Of a DNA stretch of 64,000 bases, positions 26,056-35,955 are shown piece after piece; position 1 is the stretch's first letter, and each line of letters starts with the position of its first letter. The stretch covers positions 2,852,001-2,916,000 of the forward strand of contig NZ_CP067396.1 in NCBI RefSeq assembly GCF_023617245.1. The letters are read 5' to 3'. The position numbers and the translations under genes are program-made. Origin of the DNA: Lysobacter enzymogenes (GTDB taxonomy: Bacteria; Pseudomonadota; Gammaproteobacteria; Xanthomonadales; Xanthomonadaceae). Below the pieces are notes generated by a model. That model was not told where the DNA came from. It ran no database searches and saw only the letters and a program-made list of their open reading frames with translations.

Positions 26056-28226
26056 GCGCGGCGCAACGCATCGCGCAGTGGCACGCGCGGGCGCGGCGCA
26101 GCCGCGCGGCGTACCTGGCCTGCGTCTGCGGCGTGTGGCTGTTGCCGCTGGCGGCGTGGGTCGCGCGCAGCTACGGCGCCGGCCCGGCCTCGGCCGCGGC
26201 CGCGCTCGGCGCCGCGGCGGTGGGCTGGCGCGCCTGGCGCGGCGCGAGGGCGCTGGACCGCCAGTGGCTGCGGCGCCGGCTCGACGCGTTGCGCGCCGAC
26301 ATGGACGACAGCGCCGATCTGTTGTTCGCCGACGACGCGGCGCTTGTTGGCTTGCAGCGCCTGCAACGCGCGCGCCTGCAACGGCGCATCGAGACCGCGC
26401 CGGCCTCGGACCTGCGTCTGCCCTGGAACTGGCGGTCGCTGGCGGTCGGCGCGTCGCTCGCGCTGGCGCTGGCCGCGGCCGCCGCGTGGTGGCCGCAGCC
26501 GCGCCCGCAGGCGCCCGGACCGGCCTTGTCGCCCGCGCCGCCGGTCGCCGCCGCGCCCGGCCAGCCGCGTCTGGTCGCGCAGGCCCTGCGCATCGAACCG
26601 CCGGCCTACACCGGCCTGCCGGCGCGCGACGAGCCCGCGCTGGAAGGCCGCGCGGCCGAAGGCGCGCGGCTGCGCTGGCGCCTGCGCTTCCAGCCGCAGC
26701 CGGCGCAGGCGGCGCTGGTCTTCCACGACGGCGAACGCCTGCCGCTGCGGCGCGAAGGCGAGGACTGGAGCGCGCAGCGCACGCTGGCCAAGTCGACGCT
26801 GTACCGGATCGACGCCAGCGGCGCGCCGCCGGCGCAGGCCCGGCGTTTGTATCGGCTCGACGTCGTTCCCGACCGGCCGCCGCAGTTGCGCGTGCTCCAG
26901 CCCGAGCGCGGCCTGACCCTGCTGGCACCGGGCCAAAAGGCGTGGCCGCTGGCGTTCGAAGCCAGCGACGACTACGGCGTCGCGGCGACCGCGCGCCTGC
27001 GCATCACCCTGGTCCAGGGCAGCGGCGAGCAGATCAGCTTCCGCGAACGCAGCGTGGACCTGCGCGGCAGCGGCAACGCCCGTGCCAAACGCTTCGTCCA
27101 TCGCCTCGACCTCGCCACGCTCGGCTACGCGCTCGGCGACGACCTGATCGTGCAACTCAGCGTCAGCGACAACCGCGCGCCGCAGGCGCAGACCGCGCTG
27201 AGCCCGAGCCTGATCCTGCGCTGGCCGGCCGACGCGGGCAGCGAGGCGACCGGCATCGAAGGCATGGTCAAGACCGTGCTGCCGGCGTACTTCCGCAGCC
27301 AGCGCCAGATCATCATCGATGCCGAGACGCTGATCGCGCAAAAGCGCAAGTTCGACGGCGAGAGCTTCGAGAAGAAGTCCGACGCGATCGGCGTCGACCA
27401 GCGCCTGCTGCGCCTGCGCTACGGCCAGTTCCTCGGCGAGGAGGCCGAGGGCGAGCCCAAGCTGCCGACCAGCGACAGCGAGGACGATCACGATCATGGC
27501 CGCGATGGCGATGGCCACGCCGGCCATGAGCCGTCCGCGCCGGCCGCGGCGCACGACGATCACGACCACGGCGCCGCCGCGGCCAAACCCGCGTTCGGCG
27601 AGGAAGGCGCGGTGCTGGAGGAGTTCGGCCACACCCACGACCATGCCGAGGCCGCGACCTTGCTCGATCCGCAGACCCGCAAGCTGCTGAAGTCGGCGCT
27701 GGACCAGATGTGGCAGTCCGAACTGCACCTGCGCCAGGGCCAGCCGCAGCGCGCGTTGCCGTTCGCGTACAAGGCGCTGGGTTTCATCAAGCAGGTGCAG
27801 CAGGCCAGCCGCATCTACCTGGCCCGGGTCGGGCCGGAACTGCCGCCCATCGACGAGAGCCGGCGCCTGAGCGGCGATCGCGCGGGACTCGCGCGGCGCG
27901 AGGACGCGCTGACCCCGGCGACCGCGGCCGACCCGCTGCCGGCGCGACTGTGGCGCGAACTGGACGCGCCGGCGTCGCAGCCGGTCGACTACGCCGCGTT
28001 GGAACGCTGGCTCGGCGCCAACAACGAGCGGGTGGCCGATCCGCTGGCCTTCGCCGCCGCGCTGTCGGCGCTGCGCGACCGGCCCGATTGCGGCGAATGC
28101 CGCGCCCGCCTGCGCGGCCTGTTGTGGCCGTTGCTGCAGCGGCCGGCGGCGGCGGTGCGCGCGCGCGCCGCGGGCGATGCGCGCGACCGCCGTTATCTTG
28201 ACGGCCTGCCGCAGGAGGCGCGATGA
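26052..28226 (+). CDS. DUF4175-like membrane protein with a His/Asp-rich insert
   Basis: 724 residues. Two membrane helices occur near residues 20-55, another near 130-145 (WRSLAVGASLALALAAAAAW). The architecture and neighbourhood match DUF4175-type proteins of MoxR clusters, although the domain is divergent. A polar insert at about residues 476-535 is dense in His, Asp and Glu (DHDHGRDGDGHAGHEPS and HDDHDHGAAAAKPA, then GHTHDHAEA), a possible metal-binding region. The following LLKSALDQMWQSELHLRQGQ is helical and resembles family C termini. Starts by overlap with the upstream gene. Confidence 0.75.
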   Translation: MSAAQRIAQWHARARRSRAAYLACVCGVWLLPLAAWVARSYGAGPASAAAALGAAAVGWRAWRGARALDRQWLRRRLDALRADMDDSADLLFADDAALVGLQRLQRARLQRRIETAPASDLRLPWNWRSLAVGASLALALAAAAAWWPQPRPQAPGPALSPAPPVAAAPGQPRLVAQALRIEPPAYTGLPARDEPALEGRAAEGARLRWRLRFQPQPAQAALVFHDGERLPLRREGEDWSAQRTLAKSTLYRIDASGAPPAQARRLYRLDVVPDRPPQLRVLQPERGLTLLAPGQKAWPLAFEASDDYGVAATARLRITLVQGSGEQISFRERSVDLRGSGNARAKRFVHRLDLATLGYALGDDLIVQLSVSDNRAPQAQTALSPSLILRWPADAGSEATGIEGMVKTVLPAYFRSQRQIIIDAETLIAQKRKFDGESFEKKSDAIGVDQRLLRLRYGQFLGEEAEGEPKLPTSDSEDDHDHGRDGDGHAGHEPSAPAAAHDDHDHGAAAAKPAFGEEGAVLEEFGHTHDHAEAATLLDPQTRKLLKSALDQMWQSELHLRQGQPQRALPFAYKALGFIKQVQQASRIYLARVGPELPPIDESRRLSGDRAGLARREDALTPATAADPLPARLWRELDAPASQPVDYAALERWLGANNERVADPLAFAAALSALRDRPDCGECRARLRGLLWPLLQRPAAAVRARAAGDARDRRYLDGLPQEAR

Positions 28227-30109
28227 CCGCGCGGTTCGCAGGCGATCTCCTGTCCGCGGAGGCGGCGGTCGCGCTGCTGCTTGCGCTCGCCGCGGCGCTG
28301 GCGATGGCGCGCACGCTGTGGCGCCAGCATCGCGCCGAACCGGCGACGCGTTCGCGCGGCTGGCGCGTCGCGGCGCTGGTGCTGGCGCAGCCGCTGCTGG
28401 CCGGATTGCTGTACGCCGCGTTGTTGCCGCCGCGCCTGCCGGAGCGGGCCGGCAGCCTGGTCGTCGCCACCGCCGGCGCCGCCGACGCGGCCCTGGACGC
28501 CGCGGCCGGCGATGCGCGCGTGCGCCTGCCGGAAGCGCCGCGCAGCCAGGCCGGCGAGCGCGTGCCGGATCTGGCCAGCGCCTTGCGCCGTTATCCGCAC
28601 AGCCGGCGCGTGCGCGTGGTCGGCGCCGGACTGCTCGCGCGCGACCGCGACGCGGTGCGCGGGCACGTGTTGGATTTCGCCGCGCCGCCGTTGCCGCGCG
28701 GCATCGTCGGGGTGTGGACGCCGGCCCGAATCGGCGAGGGCGAAGCCTTCACCGTGTACGGTCGCGCGCAGGGCCTGGACGGCGGCGCGGTGGAATTGCT
28801 CGATCCGGCCGGCCAGCGCATCGACCGCGTCGTACCCGATGCCGACGGCGGTTTCGCCGTGGATGCGGTGGTGCGCGTCGCCGGCCGCGCCGGATTCGTC
28901 CTGCGCGCGCTCGATCCGCGGCAGCGCCCGGTCGAGCGCGTGACGTTGCCGTTGTCGGTCGAGGCCGAGCCGCCGACGCGCGTGTTGCTGCTGGCCGGCG
29001 CGCCCGGGCCGGAACTCAAGTACCTGCGGCGCTGGGCCAGCGACGCCGGCATCAAGCTGCATACCCAGCTCGCGGTCGGCGCCGGCCTGCAACTCGGCGA
29101 CGCGCCGTTGCGCATCGATGCGGCGACCCTGGCCGGCTTCGATGCGCTGATCCTCGACGAGCGCGCCTGGGACGCGCTCGCGCCGGCCCAGCGCGGCGCG
29201 CTGGCGATCGCGCTGCGCGACGGCCTGGGCGTGCTGTTGCGCGTCACCGGCCCGCTGTCGCCGGGCCTGCGCGTGCAACTGCGCGGCTTCGGTCTGGAAC
29301 CCGGCGCGGGCGGCGACAGCGCGCCGCTGCGGTGGCCGGCGGAGCGCTACGACGAAGCCGGCTTGCGCGCGCGCCTGGGCCCGGGCAGCGCCGACGCGCC
29401 GCACTCGCGCGAACAGGCGCCGGCGGCCTTGCCGGTGCTGACCCGGCGCAGTTTGGCGCTGGATGCGCCGGCGTTGCAGCCGCTGGGTCGCGACGCGGAC
29501 GGCCGCGCCTTCGCCGCGTGGCGCGCGGCGGGGCAGGGACGGATCGCGCTGTGGGGGCTGGGCGACAGCTTCCGCCTGGTCCTGGCCGGGCGCGAGGACG
29601 CGCATGCGCAGTTGTGGAGCCGGGCGTTGTCGGCGCTGGCGCGGCCGCGCGGCGACGCGCGCGCGCGCATCGACGGCAGCCTGCGCGTCGGCGAGCGGGT
29701 GCGACTGTGCGGCGTCGGCGCGCAGGCGCAGGTGGCCGCGCCGGACGGCTCGCGCATCGCGTTGTTGCCGGACCCGGCCGCGGGGCCGTCGGCCTGCGCC
29801 GGTTTCTGGCCGACGCAGGCCGGCTGGCATGCGCTTACGCAAGGCTCGCGGTCGCAGGATTTTTACGTGCGCGCGCTCGACGACGCGCCGGGACTGCGCG
29901 CGAGCGAATTGCGCGAGGCGACGCTGGCGCTGGCGTTGCGCTCGCAGCCTGCCGCCGGCGGCGGCGCCGTTGCCGCGCCAACGGATGGCGAGCGCGGCTC
30001 GCCGTGGCCGTGGTTCGCGGCATGGCTGGCGCTGTGCGCCGCGCTGTGGTGGTTCGAACGCTCGCGACTGGGGCGGGCTTCGGGTTCAGCGCCTTCCGAT
30101 CCGCGGTAA
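28223..30109 (+). CDS. Membrane protein of the MoxR cluster with carboxypeptidase-regulatory-like and amidotransferase-like parts
   Basis: 628 residues, last gene of the cluster, overlapping the previous gene by ATGA. Two N-terminal membrane helices (about 10-33 and 48-70) and one near the C terminus (WPWFAAWLALCAALWWFERS) flank a long periplasmic region. The middle segment, RIGEGEAFTVYGRAQGLDGG onward, looks like an Ig-like or carboxypeptidase-regulatory fold, and RVLLLAGAPGPELKYLRRWASD resembles the amidotransferase-like fold found in such clusters. No catalytic triad was seen. The last few codons and the stop coincide with the beginning of a REP array. Confidence 0.7.
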   Translation: MTARFAGDLLSAEAAVALLLALAAALAMARTLWRQHRAEPATRSRGWRVAALVLAQPLLAGLLYAALLPPRLPERAGSLVVATAGAADAALDAAAGDARVRLPEAPRSQAGERVPDLASALRRYPHSRRVRVVGAGLLARDRDAVRGHVLDFAAPPLPRGIVGVWTPARIGEGEAFTVYGRAQGLDGGAVELLDPAGQRIDRVVPDADGGFAVDAVVRVAGRAGFVLRALDPRQRPVERVTLPLSVEAEPPTRVLLLAGAPGPELKYLRRWASDAGIKLHTQLAVGAGLQLGDAPLRIDAATLAGFDALILDERAWDALAPAQRGALAIALRDGLGVLLRVTGPLSPGLRVQLRGFGLEPGAGGDSAPLRWPAERYDEAGLRARLGPGSADAPHSREQAPAALPVLTRRSLALDAPALQPLGRDADGRAFAAWRAAGQGRIALWGLGDSFRLVLAGREDAHAQLWSRALSALARPRGDARARIDGSLRVGERVRLCGVGAQAQVAAPDGSRIALLPDPAAGPSACAGFWPTQAGWHALTQGSRSQDFYVRALDDAPGLRASELREATLALALRSQPAAGGGAVAAPTDGERGSPWPWFAAWLALCAALWWFERSRLGRASGSAPSDPR

Positions 30110-30383
30110 AGCCCGAGGCGACCTGAGCGAACGGCGTCGGGGCTGAAGCCCCTCCCACAAAAGCCTCAAGCCGATGTTCCTATGGGAGAGCTTTGGCTGC
30201 TGTGGGAGGGCCTTCAGGCCCGATGCTTTCCGATCCGTCGCGATGAAAGCCCGAGGCGACCTGAGCGAACAGCGTCGGGGCTGAAGCCCCTCCCACACAA
30301 GCCTCAAGCCGACGCTTCTGTGGGAGAGCCTTCGCTCCTGTGGGAGGGCCTTCAGGCCCGACGCTTTCCGATCCGCCGCGATG
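30093..30383. repeat. Tandem REP-type units, family B
   Basis: Two and a half copies of an approximately 150-base unit. Elements recurring: CCTTCAGGCCCGATGCTTTC, CGATCCGTCGCGATGAAAGC, CCCGAGGCGACCTGAGCGAA and GGGGCTGAAGCCCCTCCCAC. The first copy begins inside the 3' end of the preceding gene. The rest of the gap to 30434 contains no gene. Confidence 0.85.
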
Positions 30384-30434
30384 AACGCTCGCAGCGAACC
30401 GCATCGACTGCGAAGTCCCACGACCGCCGTGGGA

Positions 30435-31220
30435 TCAGATCGACTGCATCCGCCCGCCATCCACCGCCAGGCTCACGCCGTTGATGTAGCCGGCCGCCGG
30501 CGAACACAGGAAGGCGATGGCCGCGCCGATCTCGGCCGGTTCGGCGAAGCGGTTGGCCGGTACGGTCTTGCGCATCGCTTCGAGCACCGCTTCCGGCGCC
30601 TGGCCGCTGTTGCGCGCGCGGTCGGCGACGATCTGGTCGATGCGCGCGGTGCGGGTGTAGCCCGGCAGCACGTTGTTGACGGTGATGCCGTCCGCGCCGA
30701 GTTCGCGCGAGAGGGTCTTGGCCCAGCTCGCCACTGCGCCGCGGATGGTGTTGGACACGCCCAGGCCGACGATGGGCTCCTTGACCGAGGTCGAGATCAC
30801 GTTGACCACGCGCCCCCACTGCGCCGCGCGCATGCCCGGCAGCGCCGCGCGCAGCAGCGCGTGGTTGGCGAGCAAGTGGCGGTTGAACGCGTCGAGATAG
30901 GCGGCGTCCTCGGCCGCATGCGCCGGGCCGCCCGGCGGGCCGCCGGTGTTGTTGATCAGGATCTGCACCGGCTTGCCCGCGGCCAGCGCCTGCACCTGCG
31001 CCGACAGCGCGGCGTGTTCGGACACGTCGGCGGCGATCCAGCCGTGCGCCTGCGCGCCGCGCCGCGGCAGTTCGGCGGCGACCGCGGCCAACGCCTCGGC
31101 GCGTCGCGCCAGCACGGTCACGTCGCAGCCCAGCAGGGCCAGTTCCCGCGCGGCGGCGCGGCCGATGCCCTCGGAGGCGCCGCAAACCAGGGCGTGCTTG
31201 CCGGTGAGATCCAGATCCAT
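30435..31220 (-). CDS. Short-chain dehydrogenase/reductase family protein lacking the usual Tyr-Lys pair
   Basis: 261 residues, Rossmann fold. The cofactor motif GASEGIGRAAARE is at residues 14-26, the NNTGG motif (residues 90-94) is a variant of NNAG, and VNNVLPGYTRTARI sits in the expected place. The catalytic YxxxK, expected about 13 residues after the Ser in ISTSVKEP, reads SNTIR, so the Tyr is Ser and the Lys is Arg. A known SDR subgroup carries this replacement. It may therefore be an atypical reductase or a non-catalytic member. Its C-terminal GVSLAVDGGRMQSI is normal. The REP array lies downstream. Confidence 0.85.
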   Translation of the reverse strand: MDLDLTGKHALVCGASEGIGRAAARELALLGCDVTVLARRAEALAAVAAELPRRGAQAHGWIAADVSEHAALSAQVQALAAGKPVQILINNTGGPPGGPAHAAEDAAYLDAFNRHLLANHALLRAALPGMRAAQWGRVVNVISTSVKEPIVGLGVSNTIRGAVASWAKTLSRELGADGITVNNVLPGYTRTARIDQIVADRARNSGQAPEAVLEAMRKTVPANRFAEPAEIGAAIAFLCSPAAGYINGVSLAVDGGRMQSI

Positions 31221-31257
31221 CGATGCTCCTGCGAAATCGCTGCGATAACGGTGGCGC

Positions 31258-31893
31258 TCAGTCTTCCCGCCCGCGCGCGGCCATGCGCTCGCGCATCAGC
31301 GCGGCGACCGCGCGGCTGTCCTCGCGGTCCTGCGCCTGCAGCTGCGCGGCGACGTTCTCGCGATTGGCCAGCGGATGGTTCTGGCTGAGCTTGAATTTCA
31401 GTTCGATCCGCTCGACCGCGAAACGGAAACCGACGATGCCGCGCAGTTGCCGGCGCAGCTCGTCGCGTTCGCTTTCGAAACGCCAATCGCCGCCGACCTG
31501 CGCTTCGTGCCGCACGCTGAGGTCGTCGACCAGCGCCGCCAGCGCGGCCTCGTCGTCGAAGGTGTGCAACTGGCCGTGCAGATGCGCGACCGCGTAGTTC
31601 CAGGTCGGCACGCGCGCGGCGGTTTCCTTGTCCGGATACCAGCCGGGCGAGATGTAGGCATGCGGTCCGTGCAGGATCGCCAGCGCCGCGCCGGCGTGGC
31701 GCGCCTGCGGGTTCGGCCGCGCCCAGTGGCCGCGCAGTTCGATCCGCTCGCCCTCGCGCGCGTACAGCACCGGCAAGTGGCTGACCTGCGGCGCGTCGTC
31801 GCGCACGGTCACCAGGGTGGCGAAGGCGTCGGCCGCGGCGAGGCGGTCGAGCGCGCCCAGGTCGGTTTCGTCGAACGCGCGCGGCAGGTACAT
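31258..31893 (-). CDS. FMN-binding, PaiB-like protein
   Basis: 211 residues. PaiB family proteins (FMN-binding negative transcriptional regulators) bind flavin in a split barrel. Visible: MYLPRAFDETDLGALDRLAA, FATLVTVRDDAPQVSHLPVL, HGPHAYISPGWYPDKETAAR and VPTWNYAVAHLHGQ, all family hallmarks. The C terminus LSQNHPLANRENVAAQLQAQ is also conserved. Start: the first ATG inside the family alignment, at 31893. Its regulatory role in Bacillus is documented, but in proteobacteria it is usually unassigned. Lies 37 bases after the SDR start, same strand. Confidence 0.88.
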   Translation of the reverse strand: MYLPRAFDETDLGALDRLAAADAFATLVTVRDDAPQVSHLPVLYAREGERIELRGHWARPNPQARHAGAALAILHGPHAYISPGWYPDKETAARVPTWNYAVAHLHGQLHTFDDEAALAALVDDLSVRHEAQVGGDWRFESERDELRRQLRGIVGFRFAVERIELKFKLSQNHPLANRENVAAQLQAQDREDSRAVAALMRERMAARGRED

Positions 31894-31901
31894 GGCCCGG
31901 C

Positions 31902-32213
31902 TCAGTGACGCGGCGGCAGTTGCTGGGTCATCAGCGCGGCCAGCGCGGCGTCGCTGCCGGCCTGCGGCGGCGCCAGTTCGCCCAGGGCGAAGCCGCGCGC
32001 GGCCGCGTCGTCCTCGTCGAGGCCGTCGTACTGGACGAACTCGGCGTCCATCAGCGCCGCGCGCGCGGTGTCTTCGCTGTCGTAGGGCAGGGTGTTGCCG
32101 TCGCTGTCGAGGACCTCGGCGGTGCCGGCCTCGAGCACGCGCAGGCGCGCCCAGATCGCGGTGCGGCCGAGCGTGGCCAGCCACCATTGTTCGTGTTCGA
32201 ATGCTTGGGTCAT
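31902..32213 (-). CDS. Hypothetical protein, 103 residues
   Basis: Soluble, acidic, not recognised. It opens MTQAFEHEQWWLATLGRTAI and contains LPYDSEDTARAALMDAEFVQ and GLDEDDAAARGFALGELAPP. Its start overlaps by one base the stop of the upstream small membrane gene, and its stop lies 8 bases from the PaiB-like start, so the three are one transcript. No motif suggests a function. Confidence 0.75.
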   Translation of the reverse strand: MTQAFEHEQWWLATLGRTAIWARLRVLEAGTAEVLDSDGNTLPYDSEDTARAALMDAEFVQYDGLDEDDAAARGFALGELAPPQAGSDAALAALMTQQLPPRH

Positions 32214-32518
32214 TACGGCACCATCAGGGAAAGCAGCCACAGCAGCCCGGCGCAGGCCAGTGCGGCGAAGGTGATCAGCAGCGACACCCGCGCCGGGGTC
32301 GCCAGTCCGTCGAGGTTGCGGTCGCCGGCGCCGCGGTAGCGCTGGCGCAGCAGCCAGTTCCATGCCGCGGGGGCGACGAAGGCGGCTTCGCCGAGCTCGC
32401 CGCGCAGGGCCGGATGGCGATCGCGCAGGTGCACCAGCGCCAGCGGCCAGAAGATCGCGAACGCGCACAGCGCGGAGATCGCGATGCCGACGAAGGTCAG
32501 GGCCAGGAACAGGATCAT
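32213..32518 (-). CDS. Small membrane protein, hypothetical
   Basis: 101 residues with two hydrophobic segments: ILFLALTFVGIAISALCAFA near the N terminus and LLITFAALACAGLLWLLSLM at the C terminus. Between them a basic region carries RHPALRGELGEAAFVAPAAW and LRQRYRGAGDRNLD. It is probably an inner-membrane hairpin protein. The gene is first in a three-gene unit with the 103-residue protein and PaiB-like gene. The ATG at 32518 begins the membrane segment and gives the only sensible start. Confidence 0.75.
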   Translation of the reverse strand: MILFLALTFVGIAISALCAFAIFWPLALVHLRDRHPALRGELGEAAFVAPAAWNWLLRQRYRGAGDRNLDGLATPARVSLLITFAALACAGLLWLLSLMVP

Positions 32519-32580
32519 CCGCTGCCTCTCGATGAGGCGCGGGGAGCGCGTTGCCGGCCGCTCGCCGCGCACGTTGGAAG

Positions 32581-32666
32581 TCGTCCTCCCCGCGAAGGCG
32601 GGGATCCAGAGACTTCAGCGCCATGCCTGGACGAAGCCCTGGGTTCCCGCCTGCGCGGGAACGACG
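32581..32666. repeat. Inverted repeat, family C
   Basis: An inverted element: CCTCCCCGCGAAGGCGGGGA on the left and GGGTTCCCGCCTGCGCGGGA on the right, each forming its own short hairpin, with about 30 bases between them. This type, a paired hairpin with GCG loops, is common between genes in Xanthomonadaceae. It lies between the small membrane protein gene and asnS, both minus strand. Confidence 0.75.
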
Positions 32667-32697
32667 GTGTAGAGCGGGCAACGCCGCTCCGGCTCGC

Positions 32698-34098
<1,401 letters not shown>

Positions 34099-34219
34099 GT
34101 CGTGCCGCCTTAGCGCGTTGCAATGTGAGGGAGGGCGATGATAACGGATGATCCCGGCGCAGCGCGCCGCGGGCGCGGCCCTTAGACTGCGGCGACGATC
34201 ACGGCAAAGGGGACGGGGC

Positions 34220-35386
34220 ATGGGCAAGGGCCGCAACGGGCGACGCCGCGCGGGCGCGGGTTGGGGGCTGGCGGCGTTGCTGGCCGCGGGACAGGCCGTG
34301 GCCACGCCCGCGCCGCCGGCGCCGCAGCTGGACGCGGTCCAGGCCGCGAACTTCGCCGCCCTGGCGCTGGACTGCGTGGATCGCGAGTATCCGAACAAGA
34401 TCGCCCACCGCCTCGACGGCGCCGCCGACGCGCGCGCGCCGTCGCAGCTGTATCCGGCCTTCTACGGCTGCTACGACTGGCATTCGGCGGTGCACGGCCA
34501 CTGGCTGCTGGCGCGGCTGGCCCAGCGCTTTCCCGGCGAGCCGTTCGCGCCGCGCGCGCGCCAGGCGCTGGACCGGCACCTGACTGCGGCCAACATCGCC
34601 GGCGAACTGGCCTACCTGCGCCGCAACGACGACGAATCCTTCGAACGCCCCTACGGCCTGGCCTGGCTGCTGCAACTGGGCGCGCAACTGCGCGGCTGGG
34701 ACGACCCGCAGGCGCGGCGCTGGGCCCAGGCGCTGGAACCGCTGGAGCGCGAAGCGGCGGCGCGGTTGCAGCGCTGGCTGCCCAAGCTGACCCGGCCGAT
34801 CCGCGTCGGCGAGCACAGCCAGACCGCGTTCGCGTTCGGCCTGGCCCTGGACTGGGCCCAGGTCAGCGGCGATCGGGCGCTGCGCCAGGCGCTGCTGGCG
34901 CGCTCGCGCGACTACTACCTCGGCGACCGCGACTGCCCGCTGGCCTACGAGCCCTCCGGCCAGGACTTCCTGTCGCCGTGCCTGGCCGAGGCCGATCTGA
35001 TGCGGCGGGTGCTGGCGCCGGCCGAGTTCGGCGCCTGGCTGGACCGGTTCCTGCCGGCGATCCCGCGCCGCGCCCGCGCCGACTGGCTGGCGCCGGGCGT
35101 GGTCCTGGACAAGGCCGACGGCAAGCTCGCCCACCTGGACGGGCTCAACCTCAGCCGCGCCTGGATGCTCGAAGGCATCGCCGCCGGCCTGCCGCCGCGC
35201 GACCGGCGCGTGCCGGCCCTGCGCGCGGCCGCGGCGCGGCATCGCGAACTCGGCCTGGCGGCGGTGTCCGGCGGGCATTACGCCGGCGCGCACTGGCTCG
35301 GCAGTTTCGCCACCTACCTGCTGGCGCCGCCGGGCGCGGCGGGCGAGGGCGCCGCGCCGGCCGCAGCGGCTGCCGGCGGGCGCTGA
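34220..35386 (+). CDS. DUF2891 family protein, exported
   Basis: 388 residues. A basic N terminus and hydrophobic segment (GWGLAALLAAGQAVATPAPP) form a signal peptide. The mature protein has the DUF2891 pattern: CVDREYPNKIAHRLDGA, LYPAFYGCYDWHSAVHGHW with the conserved tryptophans and histidines, and GEHSQTAFAFGLALDWAQ. The fold is expected to be an alpha/alpha barrel related to glycoside hydrolases, but no function is established. The ATG at 34220 is preceded by AAAGGGGACGGGG. C-terminal Ala/Gly-rich tail may be disordered. Confidence 0.85.
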   Translation: MGKGRNGRRRAGAGWGLAALLAAGQAVATPAPPAPQLDAVQAANFAALALDCVDREYPNKIAHRLDGAADARAPSQLYPAFYGCYDWHSAVHGHWLLARLAQRFPGEPFAPRARQALDRHLTAANIAGELAYLRRNDDESFERPYGLAWLLQLGAQLRGWDDPQARRWAQALEPLEREAAARLQRWLPKLTRPIRVGEHSQTAFAFGLALDWAQVSGDRALRQALLARSRDYYLGDRDCPLAYEPSGQDFLSPCLAEADLMRRVLAPAEFGAWLDRFLPAIPRRARADWLAPGVVLDKADGKLAHLDGLNLSRAWMLEGIAAGLPPRDRRVPALRAAAARHRELGLAAVSGGHYAGAHWLGSFATYLLAPPGAAGEGAAPAAAAAGGR

Positions 35387-35526
35387 ACCGGGCGGCGCCG
35401 CGCCGGCGGCGGCTTGAATGCGTCGTCCGAGCCGCCATATCCGGTAGCGGAGGCGTTGCGGCCCGCTGGTACCATGGCGGCGACGCCGTCGTCCCCCTTC
35501 CGACCGCACTCCGCTTCGAGATCATC

Positions 35527-35865
35527 ATGGCCGTAACCCTCGCCCCCGCCGCCCTTGCCCGCGTTCAGCATTTCCTGACCGAGACCCCGGCCGCGCTGGG
35601 CCTGCGCTTCGGCGTGACCCGCACCGGCTGTTCCGGCTGGCAGCACGTGGCCGATCTGGCCCGCGAGCAGCGCGAAGGCGACACCGTGTTCGAGCAGGAC
35701 GGCGTGCGCATCTTCGTCGACGCCGTCAGCCTGCCGCTGGTCGAGGGCACCCGCATCGATTTCCTCAAGCAGGGCCTGGGCGAGATGTTCGTGTTCCAGA
35801 ACCCCAACGCCACCGCCGAGTGCGGCTGCGGCGAGAGCTTCACCACCTCGGCCGACGCGGCCTGA
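35527..35865 (+). CDS. A-type iron-sulfur carrier (IscA/ErpA family)
   Basis: 112 residues. A-type carriers hold Fe-S clusters and pass them to apo-proteins. The three conserved Cys are present: one in TRTGCSGWQHVADL (near residue 37) and two in the C-terminal ECGCGESF. The remaining fold markers are FVDAVSLPLVEGTRIDFLK and GEMFVFQNPNA. The residues around the first Cys (GWQHVADL) differ from the more usual CSGFxY form, so this is a divergent branch, not obviously IscA, SufA or ErpA. It ends at a strong terminator and is convergent with the GT-C-like gene. Confidence 0.88.
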   Translation: MAVTLAPAALARVQHFLTETPAALGLRFGVTRTGCSGWQHVADLAREQREGDTVFEQDGVRIFVDAVSLPLVEGTRIDFLKQGLGEMFVFQNPNATAECGCGESFTTSADAA

Positions 35866-35906
35866 GGTCCGGCGGCGCGGTCCGCGCCGCTTTCCCGAGC
35901 ATTGCG

Positions 35907-35937
35907 GCTCCCGCCTGCGCGCGGGAGCTTTCATTTT
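35907..35937 (+). terminator. Intrinsic terminator after the Fe-S carrier gene
   Basis: An 8-base GC stem (GCTCCCGC / GCGGGAGC) with a 6-base loop, followed by TTTCATTTTC, 41 bases after the stop codon. It lies in the convergent gap and may slow transcription from both sides, though the T tract favours the plus strand. Confidence 0.75.
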
Positions 35938-35955
35938 CTGGCCCTTGCCCCGCGG

